Assembly (NCBI GenBank): GCA_964643045.1
Contig: CAZXSC010000024.1
Coordinates: 1 to 28,744, forward strand
Direction: 5' to 3'
Origin: TMED23 sp964643045
GTDB taxonomy: Bacteria > Pseudomonadota > Alphaproteobacteria > Rhodospirillales > UBA2165
DNA length: 28,744 nt
The position numbers were made by a program, and so were the translations under genes. Shown piece by piece: positions 16,070 to 23,062 of this stretch; position 1 is the first letter of the stretch; the number at the start of each line of letters is the position of its first letter. The notes below the pieces were generated by a model. The model worked only from the letters and a program-made list of their open reading frames with translations. It did not search any database and had not been told where the DNA came from.

Positions 16070-17022
16070 TGGCGGACCCTCGGATCAAGGACACCATATA
16101 AAATATCAACGGCCAGGTTAATGATGACATAAGCGACGGCCATTATAACCACAATACCCTGTACCATAAGCATTTCGCGCGCATGAATAGAGTTGACCAA
16201 TAAGGTGCCAATCCCGGGAAGTGCAAAAATACTTTCGACGATTACGGCTCCACTGATAAGATTGCCAAGCTGGATGCCCACAATGGTAATCAAGGTAAAT
16301 GAGGAAGGCCTGAGCGCATGGCGCAGAAGAATGTAGGAGTGGCTAAGCCCCTTGGCCTTTGCAAATGAAATAAAATTTTCCTGCAATGTCTCGATAAGAT
16401 CATTGCGCAAAACTCGACTAAGGATGGGCCATTCGATTAACGCCAAGGCCAAAGCCGGGAGTACAAATGAACGCAGATTTTCAAAGGGATCCGTTGAAAA
16501 TGGCACATATCCCGTTGCCGGAAACCAATTAAGGATAACTGCAAATAGAAAAGCCAGAACAATAGCGATAATAAAACTTGGGGCAGCCAGGAAGGCAAAC
16601 GTCAACGTAGTTACAAATTTATCTGTGACCTTACCTGCACGATAAGCCGCAACGATCCCAGCCGGTATAGCAAATAAAACAGCCAGAAACTGAGCCATAA
16701 CCAATAGCTGAAGGGTAACCGGCAGCCGAAGAACAATAGCGTCAGACACCAATTGACCCGTCTGATACGATTTTCCCAATTCGCCAGCAAAGGCATCCGC
16801 TAGCCAGGAAAAATATCGAACAACCAAGGGGCGATCCAGGCCCAAGTCTTCTCGTATCGCAGCAACAACCGCCTCATCAACGACAGCGTTATCCGTACCA
16901 ACACCGGCGATGGCATCCGCCACATCACCTGGTAAAAGATCAATGAATAAGAAACTCAAAGCCGTCACCGCAAACGTTATAGGTATCAAGTGAAGTAGTT
17001 TGCGGCGTATGTAGTGTAACAT
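16066..17022 (-). CDS. ABC transporter permease, DppB/OppB type
   Basis: A 318-residue inner-membrane permease with six predicted helices. The opening IRRKLLHLIPITFAVTALSF is typical of DppB/OppB, as are DLGLDRPLVVRYFSWLADAF and the EAA-type loop FISFAKAKGLSHSYILLRHA. The closing DILYGVLDPRVRQ is a standard end for the subunit. It starts 18 bases after the second binding-protein gene and overlaps the DppC-type gene by four bases. The expected partner ATPases are not in the window. It should form a heterodimeric channel with the DppC-type protein, fed by one or both of the neighbouring solute-binding proteins. Confidence 0.93.
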   Translation of the reverse strand: MLHYIRRKLLHLIPITFAVTALSFLFIDLLPGDVADAIAGVGTDNAVVDEAVVAAIREDLGLDRPLVVRYFSWLADAFAGELGKSYQTGQLVSDAIVLRLPVTLQLLVMAQFLAVLFAIPAGIVAAYRAGKVTDKFVTTLTFAFLAAPSFIIAIVLAFLFAVILNWFPATGYVPFSTDPFENLRSFVLPALALALIEWPILSRVLRNDLIETLQENFISFAKAKGLSHSYILLRHALRPSSFTLITIVGIQLGNLISGAVIVESIFALPGIGTLLVNSIHAREMLMVQGIVVIMAVAYVIINLAVDILYGVLDPRVRQ

Positions 17023-17040
17023 CCTGAAAAGCTGTTAAAT

Positions 17041-18567
17041 CTACCGCGCCAACCAGGCCTCATGGAGACGGGTAAGTGTAAGAGTTGACTTTTTGAGCCC
17101 CCTTACTTTTTTTCCAGCTATAATTGCAAAATTGTTATGCGCGCGAAAAAGGACAGGTTGTTGTTTAACAACCGCCCTCACATAATCGCAGTACGCAGCC
17201 TTTCTGGTTTCTTCGTCCCTGAAACTGCGCCAGGCTTTTTTCAATGCCGCATCGACATCTGGAAAATTTGACTTCGTGCTGTTACCACGGTTTTTTGAGA
17301 AAAAAGCCTGAGCTTGAAGTCCCGGATCCACAGCCTCTGAAATTCCAACCAGCCAGGCGTCGAAGCGACCAGAACGGACAGCCCTAAAATAAGCGGGGCC
17401 CGGAGGAACAACTTTTAGTTCAACTTCAATACCCATGCGTTTCCAAAAAGTTTGATGAAGCTTAGCTCCCACAATGAAATTTTTTATTGGCATTGTTACC
17501 ATCTTGAATTTAACTGGCTTACCGTATGCTCGAAGCAACCCTTTAGCCTTACCCGGGTTGAATTCCGGATATCCTGTTTTGCCGCCACAATGCCATTTTG
17601 AATTTGGCCCAAACCAATCTGTTGATGGTATACCAAACCCGTCGTTTGATGCCTTGAGGTCTGCGCGGCGATTGACGGCGTGGGCCAACGCTTTCCGAAC
17701 CCTGACATCATTGAGCGGAGGACGGCTTGTATTAAACTCTATAGTCGTCGTGCCCCCGACCAATTCCGTCAGAACCTGCAATTTTGGATCCTTCTTGGCC
17801 TGGCTAGCTGTCTTACCGTCACGCGTAAGCATGACGTCAATGGCACCACTTTTCACTGAATTCAAACGTGGTAACTCGCCCTTAATTACCTTAAATATAA
17901 TTTTATTAAGGTGCTGGCTCTTCGGATTCCAATAGTTTGGATTTTTTACATAAGTAATAGATACACCGGGCGTCCAATTTGACAACATGTAGGGACCTGT
18001 GCCTACCGGCTGACGATTTAGCTCTTTTCCAACTTTTGCAGAATGCTTAGGCGCGTTAGCCCACATTGGATATACCGGATTTGAGAGTATTGCAGCAAAC
18101 GCCGGAAAGGGCCTTAACATACGAAACTCAACCGTTTGGCTATCTTTGGCGATTACCTCTTTGATGGGTCCAACCATCCCACGAAGAAACCCCCACGCCC
18201 TGCTCTTTTGATAGCGCTTGAAATGCGCAACATAAGCCGATGCATTAAATGCCTCACCGTTAGAAAATCTGATCCCCTTTCTTAGTTTTACCGTCCAATT
18301 CTTCTTGTCGGGTGAACTTTTTAACGAGGATCCAAGTACCGGAATCAATTTGCCGTCGGCGCCTTGGCTAAATAAGTCTTCATAAACTGGGAACATCGCA
18401 TTCCGCCGATTGTATTCCGGCCGCGGATTCATCGAAGAATCAAATCCGGTCATGGGGCGATCCATGCCTACCGTCAGTGTGCCCCCTTTGGTCTGGGCAA
18501 ATCCTGCAGTGGCAATGAATAAAGCACCAACCATTCCCAGTATAATTGATTGAATCATTTTCTTCAT
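17041..18567 (-). CDS. Family-5 (peptide/nickel-type) ABC solute-binding protein, copy 2
   Basis: A 508-residue periplasmic binding protein with a cleavable signal peptide (MKKMIQSIILGMVGAL, ending GFAQ). The start is the ATG at 18567, which has GGGAG upstream. An open frame runs on to 18717, but that extension would bury the signal peptide and overlap the EF-hand gene. SBP_bac_5 landmarks are KNWTVKLRKGIRFSNGEAF, PVGTGPYMLSNWTPGV, the NPNYWNP turn and VRVRKALAHAVNRR-like text near residue 300. It is clearly paralogous to the protein at 20191-21720: both share the VGTGPYML motif, WFGPxSKWxCGGKT and an RLHExWL end. It lies directly before dppB-type genes, making it the likeliest partner of the permeases. 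Confidence 0.93.
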   Translation of the reverse strand: MKKMIQSIILGMVGALFIATAGFAQTKGGTLTVGMDRPMTGFDSSMNPRPEYNRRNAMFPVYEDLFSQGADGKLIPVLGSSLKSSPDKKNWTVKLRKGIRFSNGEAFNASAYVAHFKRYQKSRAWGFLRGMVGPIKEVIAKDSQTVEFRMLRPFPAFAAILSNPVYPMWANAPKHSAKVGKELNRQPVGTGPYMLSNWTPGVSITYVKNPNYWNPKSQHLNKIIFKVIKGELPRLNSVKSGAIDVMLTRDGKTASQAKKDPKLQVLTELVGGTTTIEFNTSRPPLNDVRVRKALAHAVNRRADLKASNDGFGIPSTDWFGPNSKWHCGGKTGYPEFNPGKAKGLLRAYGKPVKFKMVTMPIKNFIVGAKLHQTFWKRMGIEVELKVVPPGPAYFRAVRSGRFDAWLVGISEAVDPGLQAQAFFSKNRGNSTKSNFPDVDAALKKAWRSFRDEETRKAAYCDYVRAVVKQQPVLFRAHNNFAIIAGKKVRGLKKSTLTLTRLHEAWLAR

Positions 18568-18595
18568 TAATCGTCTCCCTGTTTTACAATTCTCA

Positions 18596-19156
18596 TTAAT
18601 ACAACTCCCCGAGTTGCCGGCCACTTCTTGCCCATCGGCTCCATTTTCGAAGATACTCCGGTAAATTAAGCTCTCCATTTCCATCAGTATCGAAGGCTTC
18701 AAATATTTTTTCAGCAATGTCTCTTGAACGCAAAATTTTGTTTTCTAGAAATTCTGATTTTGATACCCGGCGATCCTGATTGCTATCCATTGCAAATAAT
18801 ATTTTGCGTGCCTCATCAGTAATTATACGCTGCCAAGCATACTCATTTACGGACATTTGACCATCCTGATTCATATCAGCGGCACGAAAAAAGCCCTGAG
18901 TGCCGCGGGGATTGCCTCTGAAATGAGGATTTTTTGCATATTCATCAATGCTTAAATGGCCATTAGTATCTAAATCCAGCTTTTGGACGATGCTGCGAAA
19001 ACCGTCCAGATCCTTCTGGGTAAAACCCTTTTCCAGCTTTATTTGCATATGGGTCATAATTTGATAAGGCGTCAACTTCTCTGCACAAACTCCTCGGGCA
19101 GCAAAAAAGACTGCCATAACAATAATCACATCCCATATCAGTCTATTCTTAACCAT
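18596..19156 (-). CDS. Secreted four-EF-hand calcium-binding protein
   Basis: A 186-residue protein with a signal peptide (about 1-25, ending GVCA) and four 12-residue EF-hand loops: DLDTNGHLSIDE (61-72), DMNQDGQMSVNE (94-105), DSNQDRRVSKSE (124-135) and DTDGNGELNLPE (156-167). All have Asp at position 1 and Glu at 12; the third has Arg where Gly is usual at position 6 and may bind weakly. It is predicted to be periplasmic and calcium-binding. Its ATG shares one base with the TAA of the VOC gene (TAATG), so the two are translationally coupled. Thirty bases later comes a solute-binding protein gene. A calcium-dependent accessory for the importer or VOC enzyme is possible, but unproven. Confidence 0.88.
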   Translation of the reverse strand: MVKNRLIWDVIIVMAVFFAARGVCAEKLTPYQIMTHMQIKLEKGFTQKDLDGFRSIVQKLDLDTNGHLSIDEYAKNPHFRGNPRGTQGFFRAADMNQDGQMSVNEYAWQRIITDEARKILFAMDSNQDRRVSKSEFLENKILRSRDIAEKIFEAFDTDGNGELNLPEYLRKWSRWARSGRQLGELY

Positions 19157-20160
19157 TATCTGTTCTCTACACCGATATATTCGTAAGTGACCGGGTCAAC
19201 CAATTTGTGCCAATCGTCCACCCTTCCAACATTTGGCTGGAATTTATTCTGCAAATCCCCGCCCTGTTCGAACATCCAATAATAACCCCCCCGGGGATAA
19301 TCCTCAATTTGCCACGCGTTATTGTCAAGATCGGAAAATGTGAACCCATAAGTACCGTGACTGCCGCTCGTCTTGTGGATAACATCAAAACCGTACTGAT
19401 CTTGGTTCTCAATTATTATTTCCCGCGCGGCATCTACAATTTCAGGTCCTGCCACATCAAAACCAATATGATTATGCATTTTATGCTCTCGTATTTCAGT
19501 ATCCGTCTCGATAAAATCGATGACGGCAACACTGTTAAGGCGTCCAAGCATGCGCTTTGGACCCAATCGAACACATTCTATGCCAAACATTTCTTCATAA
19601 AGTGCCTGCGATTTATCCAAATCTATGACCTCACAGGTCATATGAGACATAAATTGTGGCTTAAGAACTGACGTCTGACTTGGTGTTTTTCCATCGGCAA
19701 ACGAAACCAGAGCATGTTTGGTGTCACATTCATCTTCAAAAAAACGACTATAGCCACCAACAGGATTTTCCAAAATTTGCCAATAGTTACCATCTTGATC
19801 AAGCAGCATGAAAGAGAGCCCTTGATCGTCTTCTGCCAAATTACCCACATCTTGAATATTAAAGTCCTCTTGATGCTGCAACGATAGCTCGTGGGCTTCC
19901 TTAACCTCATCGGCTGTTGAAAAATCAAAACCAAAATGAGCATTCACGAGCCATGGGCGATCTGCCTTTGCGAGCCCTTTCTCACCAAGTGTTACACCCA
20001 CAATTGCAGTATTACTGCCGAGCCTGGCCACCAAAGTTCGAGGGCTTGTTTTGACCACATCCAGACCGAGGAACTCCCGGTAAAATCGAACTGATTCCTC
20101 GACGTCTTTTAATGTGGCATGCCCGTGCGACAAGAAAGGAAGGTCTAATAAGGGTTTCAA
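19156..20160 (-). CDS. Double-VOC-domain protein (glyoxalase/dioxygenase superfamily)
   Basis: A 334-residue protein made of two VOC units. The first (about 6-140) has candidate ligands in LSHGHATLKD, VNAHFGFDFS and NYWQILEN. The second (about 165-320) has MSHMTCEVID, MHNHIGFDVA and NAWQIEDYP. Both units therefore keep an H-H-E set, unlike typical two-domain extradiol enzymes where one unit is dead. It could be a VOC-type dioxygenase, lyase or isomerase. The start is TTG at 20160 with AAGGA eight bases upstream; no better ATG precedes the first VOC strand. It follows the first binding-protein gene by 30 bases and is coupled to the EF-hand gene through TAATG. Confidence 0.83.
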   Translation of the reverse strand: MKPLLDLPFLSHGHATLKDVEESVRFYREFLGLDVVKTSPRTLVARLGSNTAIVGVTLGEKGLAKADRPWLVNAHFGFDFSTADEVKEAHELSLQHQEDFNIQDVGNLAEDDQGLSFMLLDQDGNYWQILENPVGGYSRFFEDECDTKHALVSFADGKTPSQTSVLKPQFMSHMTCEVIDLDKSQALYEEMFGIECVRLGPKRMLGRLNSVAVIDFIETDTEIREHKMHNHIGFDVAGPEIVDAAREIIIENQDQYGFDVIHKTSGSHGTYGFTFSDLDNNAWQIEDYPRGGYYWMFEQGGDLQNKFQPNVGRVDDWHKLVDPVTYEYIGVENR

Positions 20161-20190
20161 TTTCTTAATCCTTAAAGAAGTAAATAAGGC

Positions 20191-21720
20191 TCATTTATCC
20201 AACCACATTTCATGTAAACGACTCATTTTGTAAATAGGCATTTTAGGGCCTTTCACATATTTTTTTGAAACTGAATAAAATGTGTTGTGATAACGCAGCA
20301 AGAAGGGTTGATGTTTGATAACTGCTGTCACGTAATTACAGAATGCTTCCTTGCGCTTATTTTGGTCATCAAAAGGAGGGTAGGTTGCTTCAAGCGCCTT
20401 ATCAACTTCGGGATGACTGAACTTAAAAAAATTTCCGCCACTCTTGGAGTGTAAATTCTGTGCCTGAAAACCGGGGTCTAGTGCTCCGCCAATCCCTAAG
20501 AAAAATGACTGAAAACCTCCTCGCAAAAGAGGTAAAACCCAAGAGGCGCCGGGTGGGCGGGGGTCAAGTTGAACATCAATCCCCGCACGTTTCCAGAATG
20601 ACTGGTAAACCTGTGCGCCTGTAAGAAAAACAGGAAACGTTAAAACCGCCAGTTTAAACTTTACAGGCTTACCGTAGGATTTGAGTAATTCCCTTGCCTT
20701 CTTGGGATTATATTCCGGGTAATTTGTTTTGCCGCCGCAGTACCATTTTGACTTTGGGCCAAACCAATCGGTCGCCAGAATACCGCCGACGCCCCCCAAC
20801 GCCGCCTGCACCTCAACTTTACGATCAACGGCGTAAGCCAGAGCTTTTCGAACTCGCACATCATCTAAGGGCGGCTTGGATGTATCAAGGGCAACAATCC
20901 CCGACCCTTGGTCTACCTGGCCATAAACTTCAATCTCCGGATCTTTATTTGCAAGCTTGGCTATTTTGCCTGAGTTGGTAATATAAAGATCGAGGTTGCC
21001 AGCTTTAAGCCCGTTTAGCCGCGCCTCTTCACGCGATACCAGCGGCATGATAATTTTATCAAGATATTGCTTTTCAGGATGACGGTAGTTGGGATTTCTG
21101 ATGAGAGTTAATTTTACACCTTGTTCCCAATCATCAAGCATATAAGGGCCAGTACCGACTGGAAGCTTGGTCACAAACGGCCCCATATTTTTTGCATGTT
21201 CTGGAGCATTTACCCAGAAAAACTGAAACGGCCCCGAAAGCGCCGCTTTGAAACCGGCATGAGGGCGCGACATATGAAATTCGACCGTATGATCATCAAC
21301 AGCAATGACATCCTTAACAGGACCGATTTGGCCTTTTATAAAATTAACCATTGTCGCCTTCATGGCCCGCTTGAAATGATCGACGAAAGCGCGAGCCGTA
21401 AATGGCTCACCATTCGAGAATTTAACACCTTTTCGCAAAGTTACCGTAAAGAGCTTTTGATCAAGTGAAATTTTAAGCGCGGTACCTAATATGGGGACAA
21501 GCTTTCCTTTATCATCAAGACTGAATAAATCTTCATACATTGCGCGCTGCACGTTGAGTTTGGTCGGGAACACCGTAGGGCTTGTTGCTGTATCAAAACC
21601 ATTAAAGGTTCTGTTCATAGCAACCCGAAGGGTGCCGCCCCGCTTCTGGGCAAGTACATCGCCAGAGAAAATGGCGAAGGCCAAGAAACAAAAAATTACT
21701 AACTTTGGAAAGCGGTGCAT
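20191..21720 (-). CDS. Family-5 (peptide/nickel-type) ABC solute-binding protein, copy 1
   Basis: A 509-residue periplasmic binding protein, first gene of the long minus-strand operon. The ATG at 21720 gives a good signal peptide (MHRFPKLVIFCFLAFAIF, cut after DVLA). An in-frame GTG at 21744 would add eight residues and has no clear ribosome site. SBP_bac_5 features include LFTVTLRKGVKFSNGEPF, LPVGTGPYMLDDWEQGV and VRVRKALAYAVDRKV. It is paralogous to the protein at 17041-18567; sequence differences are spread over the whole length, so the duplication is old and the pair may bind different ligands. Between the two lie the double-VOC and EF-hand genes. Its upstream region contains a 14-bp palindrome that may be an operator. 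Confidence 0.92.
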   Translation of the reverse strand: MHRFPKLVIFCFLAFAIFSGDVLAQKRGGTLRVAMNRTFNGFDTATSPTVFPTKLNVQRAMYEDLFSLDDKGKLVPILGTALKISLDQKLFTVTLRKGVKFSNGEPFTARAFVDHFKRAMKATMVNFIKGQIGPVKDVIAVDDHTVEFHMSRPHAGFKAALSGPFQFFWVNAPEHAKNMGPFVTKLPVGTGPYMLDDWEQGVKLTLIRNPNYRHPEKQYLDKIIMPLVSREEARLNGLKAGNLDLYITNSGKIAKLANKDPEIEVYGQVDQGSGIVALDTSKPPLDDVRVRKALAYAVDRKVEVQAALGGVGGILATDWFGPKSKWYCGGKTNYPEYNPKKARELLKSYGKPVKFKLAVLTFPVFLTGAQVYQSFWKRAGIDVQLDPRPPGASWVLPLLRGGFQSFFLGIGGALDPGFQAQNLHSKSGGNFFKFSHPEVDKALEATYPPFDDQNKRKEAFCNYVTAVIKHQPFLLRYHNTFYSVSKKYVKGPKMPIYKMSRLHEMWLDK

Positions 21721-21761
21721 TCTTCCAACCCGTTCATTTATCACGATTATTTCAGCTTATG

Positions 21762-21794
21762 AATTCAATTGAATTGTATGACGATTTATATAAT
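21762..21794. promoter_or_regulatory. Palindrome and TATAAT box in the divergent intergenic region
   Basis: A perfect 14-bp palindrome, AATTCAATTGAATT, covers 21762-21775. A consensus -10 box TATAAT follows on the plus strand at 21789-21794, about 36 bases before the ATG of the broken GntR gene. No good -35 sits at 16-18 bases; CAATTG at 21766-21771 is the closest by spacing. GntR regulators often control themselves and a divergent operon from one operator, so the palindrome is a candidate site for the lost regulator or a relative. Apart from this and the pseudogene, nothing else was recognised in the 330 bases between the two operons. Confidence 0.35.
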
Positions 21795-21829
21795 AGTGTC
21801 TACCGAAAATATATTTTCAGGCAAAACCC

Positions 21830-22031
21830 ATGGTTACAAGAGCAAGTCATATCCGCGAAATATTGGAGCACGAGATTATCTCCGGTGTGCGAATTCCCGG
21901 TGAACGTCTTGATAAACCGCAACGAAGGACAGGCTGCACAAATATTCAAAGATCACACAGATCTTCGGGCCGACAGTATTACTGACTTCATCGCAGCCTT
22001 TGATCAGCGTTTTCAAAAACGCAGCGCATAA
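21830..22031 (+). pseudogene. GntR-family regulator remnant with internal deletion and frame change
   Basis: From an ATG at 21830 (CAGG ribosome site eight bases upstream) the frame encodes VTRASHIREILEHEIISG then VRIPGERLD, the first helix and strand of a GntR winged helix. The recognition helix is missing: after about residue 29 the frame becomes senseless and stops at 21985. In another frame, from about 21912 to a TAA at 22029-22031, the text reads EGQAAQIFKDHTDLRADSI and then TDFIAAFDQRF, which looks like the last helix of an FCD domain. An intact FCD-GntR protein has about 220-230 residues, so some 150 codons are gone, with the junction near 21910-21930. The product cannot bind DNA normally. 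Its 5' signals still precede the OsmC gene, 19 bases downstream. Confidence 0.72.
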
Positions 22032-22050
22032 ATAACACAAAAGGTAAATT

Positions 22051-22698
22051 ATGACAGAAGAGGTTCAAATCAACTGGGATAAAGTCAAAGGTTTTTACGA
22101 AGACGCCACTGAGCGCATGAAAAAAAATCCAAACATTCCGGCTATCGGCGCACCCAAAGCAAAAATCCGTGTCATCAAAGAGAGATTGTTTGAGGCTAAA
22201 TCCGAAGGTCATACGTTTCAAATTGATGAACCAATTGAACGTGGAGGGACCGGATCGGCACCTTCCCCTATGGCATATTTTACCGCCGGCGCTGCCGCAT
22301 GTTTAACAAGTCATATCACGCAAAGTGCAGGCTATCTGGACATCCGCTACACAGCTCTTGAAGTTGAAGCCACCATACTCTGGGATAACAGAAAAAGATT
22401 TAACATTGTAGACCTGGTTCAGGCATCCCTAGGTATGATTTTTGAGATACATATGAAATCAGATGAGACTAAATCGAAACTCATTGAATTGTTGAAACAT
22501 GCCGAAAACGGCTGCTATGCATCCGACGTCGTTCATAATGAAACACCAATTCGCGCCCACTTAATCGTAAACGGTGATGAATTGTATATTCACAAAAAGG
22601 GTATAGAAATCCCGGATATCCCGAAGGGGCCGGCTTATGGCAACAACCCAACTGGCATGACTGCCAATGAAATCGCCGCCAGAAAAAATGACAAATGA
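22051..22698 (+). CDS. OsmC-family protein
   Basis: A 215-residue cytoplasmic protein of the OsmC/Ohr superfamily, whose best-known members are thiol peroxidases that reduce organic hydroperoxides. Both conserved cysteines are present: Cys84 in GAAACLTSHIT and Cys155 in ENGCYASDVV. The preceding GGTGSAPSPMAYFTAG is the usual run-up to the first cysteine. It is longer than Ohr/OsmC (about 140), with extra residues at both ends, so it belongs to a less studied branch and its substrate is not clear. AAAAGG (22039-22044) stands six bases before the ATG. It overlaps the next small gene by 11 bases and heads the TRAP cluster. Confidence 0.87.
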   Translation: MTEEVQINWDKVKGFYEDATERMKKNPNIPAIGAPKAKIRVIKERLFEAKSEGHTFQIDEPIERGGTGSAPSPMAYFTAGAAACLTSHITQSAGYLDIRYTALEVEATILWDNRKRFNIVDLVQASLGMIFEIHMKSDETKSKLIELLKHAENGCYASDVVHNETPIRAHLIVNGDELYIHKKGIEIPDIPKGPAYGNNPTGMTANEIAARKNDK

Positions 22699-23032
22699 CA
22701 ACGAATTACCAGAAAAATTAATGTCTGACCTAAAACCTAATATTTGTCTGGAAGTAAAGGAGAGTGCCATATCGGCGATGGCTCAAATACGTGATCAACT
22801 AGACGACGCCGTAATTGCAATTATTGATCACCCTCCAGACGCCTGCTGTCAGATTGGTTTTAATGCCATACCTGTGTCACGTTCCAAAATATCTTCAAGC
22901 CAGTACAGCGGTATGGGAATGTGCGGAGAAATAGAAATAATGATTGAGAAAAATCTTCTGACAGCTCAAATAACAAAAATTACGTTAGGATTTAACCAAA
23001 ATTCGGGTACATTGATCGCTTATATGGGATAA
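22688..23032 (+). CDS. Small protein of unknown function between OsmC and TRAP genes
   Basis: An open frame of 114 codons from the ATG at 22688; in-frame ATGs at 22667 and 22721 are alternatives, and no ribosome site decides between them. I do not recognise the family. The predicted protein is soluble, with an amphipathic stretch AISAMAQIRDQLDDAVIAII, then PPDACCQIGFNAIPVS with adjacent cysteines, a GMGMCGEIEIMIE strand and a short beta-like C-terminus. It has no signal peptide. It overlaps the OsmC stop by 11 bases and ends 30 bases before the TRAP binding-protein start, so it is very likely a real operon member. The cysteines could serve redox or metal binding alongside OsmC; that is a guess. 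Confidence 0.6.
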   Translation: MTNDNELPEKLMSDLKPNICLEVKESAISAMAQIRDQLDDAVIAIIDHPPDACCQIGFNAIPVSRSKISSSQYSGMGMCGEIEIMIEKNLLTAQITKITLGFNQNSGTLIAYMG

Positions 23033-23062
23033 AAAATAAATATATTAATGGGGACGTCGCAA

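Noticed and set aside
17474..17935. A 153-codon plus-strand frame inside the second binding-protein gene
   Set aside because: Antisense to a well-supported SBP_bac_5 gene, with no motif of its own.
18568..18717. A 50-codon N-terminal extension of the second solute-binding protein
   Set aside because: It would overlap the EF-hand gene and bury a clear signal peptide. A GGGAG site precedes the internal ATG at 18567.
21705..22031. A 108-codon open frame read as one intact gene upstream of OsmC
   Set aside because: Only its last part resembles a protein family (an FCD tail), and the matching N-terminus lies in a different frame from 21830. A deleted GntR gene explains both better.
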